DNA of 64,000 nucleotides from Pipra filicauda (lineage: Eukaryota > Chordata > Aves > Passeriformes > Pipridae). The translations under genes were made by a program, and so were the position numbers. The notes beneath the pieces were generated by a model, which worked only from the letters and a program-made list of their open reading frames with translations, ran no database searches and was not told the origin of the DNA. The DNA lies in NCBI RefSeq assembly GCF_003945595.2, contig NW_024104359.1, positions 1,155,501 through 1,219,500 of the forward strand, given 5' to 3'. This document shows, in pieces, positions 36,587-48,800 of this stretch (position 1 is its first letter; each line of letters begins with the position of its first letter).

Positions 36587-36848
36587 AAAGGTGGTTAAAG
36601 ATCTATAAGATCTTGAGAGTGCCTCAGGAACGCCAGGATTATTTGTGAGTGCTGTGGGATGGTGTAATTTGGTGTCATCTGGAAAACAAAATTACATCAC
36701 CCTTTAAAAACTTCCTAGATAACCAATTTCCCTCTTCACAGCAAAATGTATTTCATGCAGGTTTTGGTTTTACTAAATTAGATACCTGGAAGCAGATTTT
36801 AGCCTGGAAAAGTTTTCAGTGAGTTATTTGCAAGGAAGTCTCCCCATG

Positions 36849-36892
36849 AGCTGGTTGGATCAGAGGACCTTCCAACTGCAACCGATTCTGTG
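36849..36892 (+). mobile_element. CR1 LINE terminal fragment (short)
   Basis: GCTGGTTGGATCAGAGGACC, TTCCAACTGCAACC and GATTCTGTG follow the order of the CR1 3' terminus. It is short and diverged, so the call is tentative. Confidence 0.5.
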
Positions 36893-38749
36893 TGAGGGAC
36901 AAGAAAAGCAAATATATGTCAGTGTTCTTTTATCATTCAGCTGTGACTTCACTGCCATAAAGATGCACAGCATTTAGGTGCTCACATTCACTGGCACTGG
37001 AAAGACTCTTTATTAAGTGCAAAATTAAAAAAGAGCCAAAAAGAAGAAGAGACCTCTCAAAGTCCCACAACAATACATTTCATTGATTGCTTAATCTAAA
37101 CAATCATTCCTACGTATTTATTTAATCTCCCTATTTCTGACTTTACTGGTGACATAATGATGCTTCAGTGGTATTTTCTCTTTATCCATACATTCCAAGT
37201 AAGTTTTTTAGAACACTTCAGGTTTTGTGGGCTTTTAAAATTTTTCCCTCAGTTTTCCCTTTCACTACCTCTCCACTGAACAGAATTCTTTAAATATTTT
37301 ACTTTCATCATAAGACCCAGCCACCACTTCTTTTGCAACTTAAAAATATTATTTCCAATAATTCTTTTCCCCTTTACTTTTGCATTCATCCACTCACATC
37401 AAAGGTCACTCCCTTGACCTCTTCTGCATTTTATGATGTATGTATTCTCTCGGATTCTTTCTGTCCTTTGGTCATTGATCACTTTTCCCCCTCTCTTTAC
37501 AATAGATGTGCCAATACCAATTAATCTTGAACTGCTTGTTATTTTGTGACCTTTAAAAAGGCCACGTCTCATGATTTATTTGCTGCTGCTGTGTGTGTTT
37601 GGATATTGTTTTGCAGTGGTAGAATCGTGGGCTTTTCTCTGCTTTGGTAATTCATTTCCCTTTTTCTAAATGAAAACCCATCAAGACATATTGACATTCT
37701 CACTCCAGTGGAGACTGGTAAACGTTATCTGGAGAACTGTTCTGTTTGATTTCCTAATTTTAATTGCTTGAGGCAATTCCTCCAGCACTTAAATTAATTA
37801 TAGTGAAGGAGACTTCTAGACACTGCAGAGGGAATGTGGCTGTGCTGTGGGATGGAGACCTGGATGGAGTGGGAGGAAGCAGGTGTCACATGATGGGGAT
37901 GGTAGTGCAGCACTGAAGAGTTTTTGAGAGGTGCAAGACAAGGAACACAGAAGGAGGAGCTTGTGGATATCCTCATGTGGAGAATCAGAACTCTATTTTT
38001 AAAAGGTAAGAGGTTGTTAGTTCTTTTTTTTTTCTAATTTTTTTTTTGTTCTGTCTGGTTTCATGCATCTATTTTACTTCTTTATTACTATAACATTCAC
38101 AATTTAATAGTTTTATAACATTTCTTCCTTTTTTTTTTTAAAATAGATGAAGTAATTCTAATATTTCAAAAGTAAATGGCACTTTTTAGGTCATTTTTTT
38201 AAGAAAAGGGTCGTTATCTCCTCTCCTGGGTAAGTACAGCTATTCATGTTTTTATGTTAATGTGTTTCTCCAGATAGTGATAATCATGTTCTTTCTCTGT
38301 GTAATTCAAATAGACTTCACAGGAGACACCTCTGCCTGCAGGGGCTGGAGAGGGCAAATATTAATAAAAATTTAACTACTGGCAACTACTGCTATTTGAC
38401 CCTCTCATAAGTTCTTATCTGTCCTTTACGTGGGATCTGAGTCCATATTTTTGACTGACTTACAAAAAATTAAAACTAAACATCAGCCCACCAGAGTATG
38501 GCTTGGACAGTCAGAGTTTTCATTTTTTTCAGACCTCATATACTTATCTTAGTATATGGCACTTTGTTCTAAGGATCACTTTTACAATTTATTTATGTAA
38601 ATCACTGGAATCAAACAATTTATTACATGATAAGAAAAGTACCACGGGCCAAAGGTTGAAGTCCTGTCTCAAAGGAGAAGTTATAACTGAAAATAAAATC
38701 ACTTATTTGTGGCTATAACATTGATCAAATCCATCTCAGATGAGATATT
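36893..38749. other. A+T-rich unique sequence, no gene recognised
   Basis: Several T-rich runs lie at about 38020-38050 and 38130-38140. Open frames are short. Nothing is identifiable. Confidence 0.55.
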
Positions 38750-39020
38750 CAAGGCATGCTGAGCCTGACACCGAATTTTTCAATACCCAGCCACAAGATT
38801 TTGCTACTCACGCTGAAGAAAACTTCTGTTAAGGTTGTTTTACTTGCTGGGATTTAGCCCAGATCAAAGTGTTCCAGGTTCAGCCCCGTGTGTCACCGAC
38901 TGACAAAGTGTCACCTGAGGAGAATGAAATGCATCCAGGCTAATGAAATCCTTGCCTCGTGGTCATGCCTGTGGAGAGCTGTATTTCTGGAGTTATAGGC
39001 ATCAAACTGTTTTGAACTGA
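38750..39020. promoter_or_regulatory. Candidate conserved noncoding element
   Basis: Complex, non-repetitive sequence with retained CpGs (ACACCGAATTTT, CTCACGCTGAAG, CCCCGTGTGTCACCGACTG, CCTCGTGG) and GGCTAATGAAATC. CpG retention in a CpG-poor region suggests constraint or recent origin. No coding frame is convincing. Confidence 0.27.
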
Positions 39021-41089
39021 GCTAAGAACACCAGTAATTTAACATATCCTTGAAGGATTCTACCCAAAAAAGGTGGAGAGGAAAAACATTGGTTCTTATT
39101 TTCTTCTCCCGAATCCAAAAGCTGAAACTCTGAAGCCAATGTTCATGAGTTAAAAGAGCATGTGCTAAACCCGATTTATAAATAATCCCCTCCTTCTCTC
39201 TTCCAACATCCAAATGGGAAAATTGCAGCTGCCTTTGCTACCTGGCCAGCTAAGGATGGAATTATCCCTGTATTTCTCTTCTTCATATCTTCATATCTCT
39301 GAACAAACAGGCAAAATTTGCTGAGTGAGGCACTGTGGAGAACCCTGGCCTTGGAATCATTGGGGAAGCAGATAAAACTATGACTCTCTTACTTTGTGCA
39401 AGAGTGTTTAGTGTTATTGTGGGTGTGTGTTGAGGGGTATTAAATGATTTTTTTTTTGGCCTTTTAATATACAGCAGGTGTGTCAAAACTCAGCTCAGGG
39501 GTTGTAAACCAGCTACTCTGCAACAAGAGCTCACCTGCACATTTTTGACTTCAGACAGGGTAAAACAGCATGGCCTGAAGATGTTGGCTCTAAATCAAAC
39601 TGAATTACATCACATCCACTGTGAACTGAGCACACACATGGAGCAAGTGAACTGACTGAACAGTGTAATTTAGTGAGACACATAACTGGTCTGTGGGCCT
39701 GGTTCTTCCAGCTTTTTGTAAAGAAGAGAGGAGGAAAAGATGAAGAAAAGCACATAGTCAGTGTTTGTCCCAACTAATGGACTGCAAGAACTTAGGTAGG
39801 AGGGTAATGTAAGAAATGTCCTGCCTGAGGAAACAGAGGCTTGCACTTGCTTTCACATCCTCTCTGATTCTCTGAGGCTGTTTAGACCTCTAAAACTGCA
39901 GATCAGATTGCCAAGAAAGAAAACCTCTACTGACACAATCCTAGAAAGCCTTCTGGAGGAAAAAAAAAAACCACAAAATGAGTGTGGATTAATTCCAGTA
40001 ATGTTAAGTACTACTTTTAACATTCACATTCTGTGACACTTGGGAGGACTAGTCAGAGTTAAGTGCTGAACATGCAGAGCACAGGATAAATCTTTGTATT
40101 GTAAAGAATAAGCAAGAATTTCTTAAAGAAAAAATGATGTATCATCTCACTTCCCAGATTTACAGCCCTGCCATTATTGTCAGGAGTAATTGTCATTAAG
40201 TGTCCGTATCTACCTTGGAAAGAAATGTCACAGACCTCTCTAACAGCCACAAGAGACATTTGGAATGTGCAACCTGATTATTTTCCTGAGGTAAAAATGA
40301 CTTCCACAAAATCATACACTGTCTGCCAGCCCAGGATATCTGACAGGGAAGACTCTGGATTTTGCTAAATACTGGAACGTTTGCAAAAGAAAACACATTA
40401 AAGCTAAAAGAAACTTCTCAAAATTCCTCACAGACCCATAATTACACATTCAACAAAAAACCTTGTCCCTGTGAGGGAAAGGTTCAGTCCTGTGTGTTTC
40501 CCTGCATTAACAACTTCTGGGAGAAGGAACAACACTGACGTATTTTCCCAATTCAATTACCTTTAAGAGTTTCTGGGAATCAGTTTTATATTGAAACTAC
40601 CTTTGGCTCCCTTGGATGAGTCAGATTTTTCCAAATCATGCCATAGCAGCTGGACCTTTGTAATTTGTAATTTTAATTTTATTTACAGATTTGACAATTC
40701 CAGGAGGAAGACAAACCCCTTACACTTGTCTGTAAGGTTATTTGGGAACAAAATCAGCGTAGCCACCTTCCCAGAGGGGACCTCCGAGAATCAATTTTGT
40801 AAAACATGCTCATCTTGGAAAAAGAGACTGCAAACATTGTGTTTTCAAACTTGTGATGGTTTGCCAAGAGGCAAAGAAATTGAGACTTCTAAAGGAAGCT
40901 TCTAATGCAGACGTATGAAGGAAGCAAAAAATTTTAAATAATTACATTTATTCCCAGTGAAAATGCAAAAGACTTTCCATCTTAAAAATAAAATTGAAAA
41001 TATGGCATAGTTAGTGATCATTAGGACTTATTTAGTATCAATTCCGTCTGTTCTTATTTCTGGTTTTCACGTTCCACAGCTGGAAACTG
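39021..41089. other. Unique sequence, no gene recognised
   Basis: The 104-codon plus frame at 40591-40905 and the 80-codon minus frame at 39531-39773 have no recognisable domains or splice context. No mobile element was seen. Confidence 0.5.
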
Positions 41090-41390
41090 GGTGTCTTCCT
41101 CTTTGCCAGACCTTCACCACAGCTCTGTCCCTGCCTGGCCCTCATGGATGGATTTACTGGAGCTACGGGTGCTGCTGGAGTGTCCCTGGGGGCTAAAGGG
41201 GGATCTCGGTGCAGAGCAGGAACTCCTCTTTTCTTTCCATCCATTGAAACTGGAGGCAGTTTTATCCCACTGGAGTGCAAGGCAAGACCTCCAGAGGTGC
41301 TCGTGTCGTCCAGGTCACACTTGGGCCATCCCAGATTTCTCCTAAAGCAGGTTCTGGACAAAATCCTCAACATATGTGCTCCTTCTTAAG
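41090..41390. other. GC-rich island open in several frames on both strands, unassigned
   Basis: About 300 bases of markedly higher GC than the flanks carry a 111-codon minus frame (41038-41373) and overlapping 84- and 81-codon plus frames. The plus frame contains GFTGATGAAG, which superficially resembles a collagen triplet, but the Gly-X-Y pattern breaks at once. I recognise no gene. A decayed mobile element or a noncoding RNA exon would fit equally well. Confidence 0.25.
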
Positions 41391-43572
41391 ATGACACAGA
41401 CATCAAACAGAGCACAGCTGTGCTCCTGGTCCAGGAGAGGCAGCAAAGCTGTGTCATCAGCTCTTTGTCACCTCAGAAAATAATGAATTTAAGGCCTCTA
41501 CAAGGACAGGAGCCCATTCCAGCTCTAAGTTTCTCTCTTCTGAGTTAACATTCCTCTCCCTCTCTCATTCATCTCTGACAAGTCCAATGTTTAGAAGTCA
41601 AAAGACTTATGCACCTCTGTAAGAAGGTCTGATTTCTAGATCAATAGTGTCCTTCTAACACACCAGTACAATCCATCCTCCACCCTTAGGTTATCATGAA
41701 TCAGGAACGTGGGAATGCAGCCTGAGCCCTTTCTTTCCTTTGGCAATTCATCCTGCATTTTCAGGTCATTTCTTCTTTAGGTGTTTCACTCTTTTTTTCA
41801 TATAACTCCACACTATACCCTTTTTTTTTTTTTTTTTTTGGCAATGTGCCCAGGCTTTATGGAAAAAAAAAAAATCTTACATCCCTTCAATGCTAAAGTT
41901 AAAACTTCCAAACTATTACTGTCATTTTTAAACCAGAAGAGTTGTCACCTTTCTAGAAACAGTGGTGCAAGACAGACAGTTTTGTAGTTCTATAGTGTTT
42001 GACATTTTATGTGCAACAAATATTGACTCCAACATTCCCTTGACAGAGCACAAAAATTCATTTTGTGAATTGTATCGACAGCCTAAGTAGGTTCTTTCTT
42101 TTCCCTTGAATAGGCTTCTCTAACTTATTAACCCAGCCTTGAGGGTTTTGAATATTTACCTCTAAAACTGAGATCTATTTACAGCACAACAAGCATTTTG
42201 ATAGGCAAGAGACATGGGATGAAGGTTACCATGCAATCAAACTTATTGTAAAACTTCAGAGAACACTCAAATGATAAGTAGATGTCCTTGTTCAACAGGC
42301 CCTACATCATAAAATGGATAAATCAGCTTCAGGCAGACTCTAAAGTGACATATTCCCAAGTTTGTGACTTTCATTTGCCATGATTTTCAATTCCCAGTCC
42401 AAGTCTACCTTGTGATGCTGAGGTAAATAAAGGGAAATTTAAAAATTCATTTCAGTTAATTTTATCTGATGAGAAAAGAACTTTGGTTTAATTAAAATAA
42501 ACCCCACCATTTTGTACCAGAAAACTCTGTCTCAGCTCGTTTGGATCTCATACCCCAAACAGACCAGGAGAAGTTTTTTCCTTACTTGTGGAGTCATCCA
42601 TATGTGCCTGGATAAACAAAGATGAAAATTAGCTGCCTTTTTCAAAGGCTAAATCAAGACACTTCCAAAGTCTTTCTACAGATCCATCAACATTTTCATG
42701 AGCCAACTGTTTTTCTTTTCAAGCTGTAGTTGGTTCAGTCAAACAGGAAAAATCTGTTCAGATTCTTTGTAACTGGGAGGAAGAGCAGGACCAGCCACTC
42801 TTCCTTAAAACCTCCTTGGTGAACTGCAGCTGTGGCAGTCAGGGGAGCTAATTAAACCCAACCCAGAGTTTTCCAGACTTAGGTCAGGTGTTTGTCTTCT
42901 AACCTGCTGCTTGCTGTGAAAATATATGTTTTATCACTTAAATCTGCTCTGCAATAGCAGTGAAACTTTTGGGGTATCCCTTGGCAACCCTGTTCCTGCG
43001 ACCCCAGAATTCCTCTGATGGAGTCTCTGAGTTTATGCAGCAGGTTCCACCTTAGGGTGGCCCTGGAGAGGTTCCCTGGGAAGAGATCTTCTCTCCTATC
43101 ACCTTTCCTTCACCTCTCCAGTTTATTCTCTGTCTCAGGCTTCCTTCAGTCCGGACTTTTAACTCTCTGAAGCAGAAATGCTGTTGCAAGGATACAATGA
43201 GCAGTAAGATCCTTCAGTAACTAAAGGCTGACCTTCCTACTGACTGTGCTTCCCGACCTTTTCCTGAGCTAGCAGCCCCTTCTGCTCCATTTAGGCTCAT
43301 CTGGCAGAAGCAGTTTGGTTCCTCCAGACCTGGAGAATGAGAAGTTGCTCAGCTGAAAGTTCTTGTGCTCCCTCCCCTTCCCTAAGGGGAACTGCAGGTA
43401 GCAGTGGAGTGCAGTGTCTCCTGGCTGGAATGAGGAATTGCTGCTGGCAAGTCCACACTGTTCTCTCCTCTCTCACCTCGAGGGACTGGGGTTGCTGTGA
43501 CCATAGTCCTGAGTACAGTCAGAGTCCAGAATGAAGTTCACACATTCCTAATGCTCATAATAATAAAAGAAT
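41391..43572. other. Unique sequence with a T19/A12 pair, no gene recognised
   Basis: T19 at 41821-41839 and A12 at 41863-41874 could pair across a 23-base loop. The segment at about 42960-43540 is GC-richer but shows no recognised gene; it ends in the A-run noted at 43573. Confidence 0.5.
41821..41874. repeat. T19 - 23-base loop - A12
   Basis: Two homopolymers in inverted complementary orientation. No element body is recognised between or beside them. Confidence 0.85.
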
Positions 43573-43588
43573 AAAAAAAAAAAAAAAA
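43562..43588 (+). repeat. A16 run preceded by AATAAAAGAATAAA
   Basis: AATAAA-like hexamers directly before sixteen A resemble the 3' end of a polyadenylated retrocopy. The upstream 250 bases are GC-richer than average, but I recognise no parent gene and no target-site duplication. Confidence 0.5.
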
Positions 43589-43776
43589 GTGAAGCCTGTA
43601 GAGTGTCTGCTGTGAAATAGTCTGAGCCCTGCAGTGTCCTTTGACTGAGAGGAGCAAAGTCAAAGAAATCCCATGCCAGAAGCTCCAGTTAAGAGATACC
43701 TTCTATTCCATGGAATATATGCTGTTAAATATATCTGTGGATCATGAAAATTAAAAAATACTCCTTTTTTTTTTTT

Positions 43777-43831
43777 TATTTATAACCATCTCTAATGTAA
43801 ATGCCATTTACATTAGAGGTGGTTATAAATA
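43777..43831. repeat. 55-bp near-perfect palindrome (27-bp arms, 1-base centre)
   Basis: The left arm (43777-43803) and right arm (43805-43831) are reverse complements around C43804. The only exception is 43789/43819, a T opposite G. The arm core reads ATAACCATCTCTAATGTAAA. The left arm is fused to a T run beginning at about 43765. Confidence 0.97.
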
Positions 43832-46800
43832 CACAGTGCCCAGTATATTCACAATTGTGGGGGAGTTTAATGTTTGCTAAACAAGTTTCCAGGAATCAAA
43901 ACAAGCAGTTGAGCATCAGTGAAGGAATAAAAGCCTCCTGTGCCAAAGGCAGGCAAGAAGTAACCAGTCTTAGAGAGATAAGGAAAAGCATTGTACGTAT
44001 GTTTAGATATGTAAAAGTGCAGTGCTGAAATCCTGCCACAATCACCCGGGATAACCCAAGATTAAATCCAGGGAAGCAGATATTCCAGCCCACACTGCAG
44101 GATCAGAAGGTGCTGATAGTTTACAAACAAATGCTGTGTGGCTGTGGGAGATCAATTCCAGATATTCATCAGTACAATCGAATGATCCGTACCAAAATCT
44201 AAATAACACTGTGACAAGATCCGTTAAAATCAAGATGGGAATTCACTACTTTTCCTTTGGAACGGGGAAAGCAGGAGAGCACTTCTGTGATTCCAGGAAA
44301 ATTTAATCTTTTATTTTAAGTTTCTCAATCCCAGGTTGCTAGGAAACATTTGCAGTATAACTAAGGAGGAATGAAATACATTCCAGAGTTATACAATATC
44401 CCAGTGTTAAGTGAGGAGCACAATAGCTTAAAAGCCATCATTAGTGTCAAGAACTGAAAATACTGCAACATTCTCAATTCATTTTAAATTTTAGTGACTT
44501 TCATCTGGAATTTAATTTTTGTTTCTTTGGAAAGCCAGAGATCCTTTGCTTGAAAAAGCTCAGTGACAGCTGTATAATATCACTGGAAGATCAAAGACTT
44601 TGTTTTCAGAGTTTAAAAGGTGATCTATGTGGAAAGAATCCTTAATTTTTATTCTATAGCAACATATTTATTAGTAATGTTAATGGTAAACAACACTAAA
44701 GGTTAATTTTCATGTTGTGAATCAAACTGAAAGAGAAATAACACACCAACTGAGGCAAATAAATATATATATATTTATCCACTCAGACAAAGTCACTAGT
44801 TAATTAACTCTTAGGTTTCTAGGACTGAATATATGTTAAAGGCAAGATAAAGGTAGGAGTTGATCAGCAATGTATTAGGAGGTGGAAATGCTGGGATTTT
44901 AAATGTCACTAAACTAACTATGGGCAACTGAACTGGGCTTTCAAATACTCCTAGATTATGGTGAAAACTTAAATATTTAGTTCCTCTAGACATCTACATC
45001 CACTCTGAACCTGTCAAATGAATCCCTCCTCTGTCTAAAAGATGATAAATACCATCATATTTAAATCACTTTACAGCAACAGAAATAACCACACAGAGAT
45101 TAGCAAATCTACTTTGGTTAAAAATAGCATAAACTCAAAGAAAAAACGTTCCCTGCTAGTCTTTCTCCTTAGTTTTCAACTCCATCTAGACCAAAACAAT
45201 TTGCAATATCAATTTGTTCTCCTTTATGTAAGATAATCAGACATTGAGGTTTTATTGTGCTCCGAATATTTTTTCTCATTTCCTTTATAGAGGTCATTTA
45301 ATTTTTCTTATTTCTCTCCACAGTGAAAACCTATAAAAGAGAAGAATATCCATCTTTTCCTGTTTTCAGCTTCACCCTGGTATGGACATTTTACTTATCT
45401 GTGTGGACTGGGTCACACAGAAGGTTTGAATAGTCCAGTATTTTATCTCTAGTGGCGGCCAATAATTGGTGCCAAGGAAATAAATAAGGAGAAAAAAAAA
45501 AACAACCAGTAACAGAGTAAGCACTTGTTATATTCTTAGTTTACAGCCACCCTTTGGTCAGAGATTAAAGGAACCTCATAGCCTTTTCACTTGTACCACT
45601 TTATTTCTTGTGTATTTTGAAAAATTTGATTGACAATGCTTGACCAGAGTGAAAAATGTTATCTTTGAGAAAGCTCAGTTGGATACTTTGCGCACTCCCA
45701 CTGGGTGTCAGAAAGCCCAACATCTACCTGATCTTCAGCATTTCTGCAGATGTGGTTTTATTAAAACAATAACACCAGCTTTTTAACATCCTGGTCAAAA
45801 GAGATATATTTGTGAGTTCTGAGGGGAAGGTGAATCCATGAGGAAAAGTAGCTCTTATCACAGGTAACATACATGGATCAGGTAATGTGTGATATACATT
45901 TCTGATTAGGGAAAGCTTTTGGCCTTCTACAAATTCCCAAGGTACAACTGGAGTAACCCCTGTTTTGATATACAAGAAAGTCTATTCTAGTGCACAATTT
46001 GAGACACTTGAGAAGGTAAAGGGTCAAAGTTTGCAAATCCCAAGTGAAAACAGGCTGCTTGTGCTCTGTTATGCCTGGTTATGTCGTGCAGGTTCCAGGA
46101 GAAACCTTAGACATTTTTGCCAGTCTGCTGTTTAAATAAGGTGGTTTAGATGTGTTAAATTTGGAGTCACTTGGTACTATTATAGTGGTGAAAAGTTCAC
46201 CTTCAGAGTTCACAAAATGCCTTCAGATCACTTGTATCTGATCCTTCATGATGTCATCTGCAAAGCAGATATTCTATATCAGTATTATTTGGAACTACAA
46301 CCAGCCAACAGCATGGCCTCCAAAATCTCAGGAGTATTTTTATTCTAGGGTAGACAAAAGTATCCTTTTTTTTAGCTAACAGTTCAGATCCAGTTAAGAA
46401 TTTGATATAGAATTCCCAGCACTTGAATGAGTGGCAGCAGAGTTCAGAGCTGACGATGATGTTGAATCTGGGAGATAAAGCAGCTCCTGACAGAATTTCC
46501 TGACCATCCCACAGGGATGTGAAGCAAATGCAAACAGCAAACAATGCCCATTCTCAGCACTGAAGGTTGATTTATTGCTCTTCCCCATAAGAATGACACT
46601 TTCACTTTCCCTCCTTAGTTTGAGGGTCTGTGGTGAAGTCCAGGCTCCTCATCAACTTGTCATTTGCTGGTGATGTTTCTACTAAGTCAAGCAAACCAGG
46701 GAACATCAGATTTTCTGCGTCTTAGTAGGGGAGCACAACCTGGAAATCTTGAAAGTTGAAACCAGAGAACCCTCCAGAAGCCAAAGATTTGCAGTTTGAA

Positions 46801-47950
46801 AGGTAAGAAAACTCAAAGTAGAGATTCAGGGTCCTGTTTAACTTGGCTGCCATCTCTGTATGATTTCCTGAATTCCCACAGGAGAGGAACAAGGAATTAG
46901 AGTATCTAAGAATGTGGTTTACACTGTATACATCCAGAATATTGCTCTGACCCAGTAACCTCTGTGATTTGTTTCTTGTGATTTTCCACTTCTTTTAATT
47001 TGCTTCAGAAAGGTACATTTTGTGTCAATGTTTAACCTTTTTCAGCTGAAATGGAGGTTAATTCAGTCAAAGGAAATGTTTAGTAGGAAGAATTCTTTTA
47101 TTTACTTAAACCTCAGTAGATGATTGGGAATCTGAACAGCTCTTTCTTGAAGGTTTTATTTTTTTCCCCTCAGAAAAGTACTTGTCAAGGATTCACAGAG
47201 AGCTGGAAAATACTCAAAATATCTCTAAACTCAGTTCATTTCACATCTGTGTGGACTATAGGAAAACATAGATATGTCTAAAAATCTTACTGTATACAGG
47301 AAAAAATACGGGGAAACCCTGGCTTGATATTAAAGTTTCTTTACAAGAATCTCATTTGTCAGGTTTCAAATGACTTCTGAGGCTTTTGAGATTAAAAGGT
47401 AAAAATCTCACTCCCACTCTCCTGAACTTTACAGCACTTCCTTCTGAACACATTGGAAATAGATGGAATATACAGAATTTTGATAACACCTGACTCAAAC
47501 ACTGTAAACTGAGAGCCAAAACGTGAATTTTTAGAACAATCAGATGTTTTATCTTTATTATTTCTGCCTCAAGCCACCCTTTTCCATACTTTACTTGAAA
47601 GCCAAATTTAAACCCCAAAATTATTGATCTTTCAAGGACTGGAAAATATATGTTGGCCTTTTGTGACAACAGAAAAGTCCAACTCGTAGCAGTTTCAGTA
47701 AACTGAAGAGATGCAGCAAACAAGAAACTTTGGAGTGATGTTTTTATTTGGAGAGGAGCACCTTTATGCCAAAATATTTTACTCTCTGCTCTGATAACCA
47801 GGGGTTAAGGACAGTGAAGGACATTCCATCTGATCCTGCCTGAAATCAGAAGGGACTTTCTTCCCCTTAAATGTAAGACTACAGATGCGCTACAGGAAAA
47901 TAACCCAGAGCACCAGAAGTAAGGCAAATGCTCTGAGACCTCAATTTTTG
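43832..47950. other. Unique sequence, no gene recognised
   Basis: The longest frame is 123 codons on the minus strand (47352-47723), with no recognised family. A short TA run lies at about 44762-44776. No mobile element was identified. Confidence 0.5.
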
Positions 47951-47992
47951 TTGTTTCTTCCAGCTATCCCCGAGCAAGGTGGAAATCAAATG
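47951..47992 (+). repeat. Copy 1 of a 42-bp exact dispersed duplication with splice-acceptor-like start
   Basis: The segment begins TTGTTTCTTCCAG, a good pyrimidine tract plus AG acceptor, and continues CTATCCCCGAGCAAGGTGG to AAATCAAATG. It is identical base for base to 51311-51352, and the similarity stops abruptly at both ends. If read as an exon it encodes LSPSKVEIK and here stays open for seven more codons to a TGA. Exon status is unproven. Confidence 0.95.
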
Positions 47993-48359
47993 GGTTCAAT
48001 GGAGCTGTTGAATAGTAGCAGGGAAAGGACACGGCCCTAAAATCAAGCAATGTTTAAAGAAATAACTGGGTAAACAGAAAAGGAAGAAACTATGTAGATC
48101 TAGCAAAGGATATCTTGGGAAGCAAGTGATAAAAATAGGATGCTACAAAGCAGTAGGATGAGGTGACTGGAATTATTAAAGAGAGGTTGAGAAGAAATTC
48201 CAAGAGATTGTCCAAACCAGAAATTCTGCAGACTCAAAGTTGGGGCTCTGGTAGATTTGGGACTAAAGCAGATTGTTAGGATTTTGAAAACAATTTAAGG
48301 AATCTGCTGTAGCTGTTGAACACTCCTGAGCTGAGAGGCTGGTTCCTTTCCCAGCTCTG
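47993..48359. other. Unique spacer, no gene recognised
   Basis: No repeat or frame of note. Confidence 0.5.
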
Positions 48360-48800
48360 TTCCAGCATTTTGTTGTCATGACTAAGGCTGGAGAAACGAG
48401 GCCCCTTCCTTCACCCCTCGTGTTCCCCGATGCCACGAAAATCATCCGAAATCAAAATGAGTTAAATCTCCTCCGTTTCAACCCGGTGGAAACAAATTGC
48501 TTTTTGATTGAGGGCCCGGAAATCATGCAACCTAATTTATGCACACGAAGCTCCAAAGGAAACTGGTTTACAACAAATGATACCTCCAACTTGTCCGAGA
48601 TGTCACACTTGAATTACTGTGCTTAAAACACCGCGTGGTTTTTGTTGGGAAAGGTCAAATACGTGGGTGGCAGAACACGGAGTACTTATTAACTCAGCAG
48701 CTGAAATGTTAGTGCAGGTACTAACTAACATCACAAATTTGACTGGTAACATCTTCTGCGTGATTTGTTCACTTAAGGGAAGTAATTGAAAGCAGCAGAG
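48360..48800. promoter_or_regulatory. CpG-retaining candidate conserved element
   Basis: Roughly 14 CpGs occur in about 300 bases (for example CCCTCGTG, CCCGATGCCACG, TCATCCGAAATC, ACCCGGTGG, ACACCGCGTGG), against very few in neighbouring sequence. It also carries TTGCTTTTTGATTGAG and CAACCTAATTTATGCAC, which look like homeodomain or Oct-type sites. An 82-codon frame (48378-48626) crosses it without recognised homology. Conserved enhancer, old exon or decayed CpG-rich element are all possible. Confidence 0.32.

Noticed and set aside
41144..41389. GFTGATGAAG collagen-like string
   Set aside because: The Gly-X-Y register breaks after three or four triplets, and no flanking collagen exon is seen.
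47352..47723. 123-codon minus frame
   Set aside because: No recognised domain; size is within chance expectation for 64 kb in six frames.
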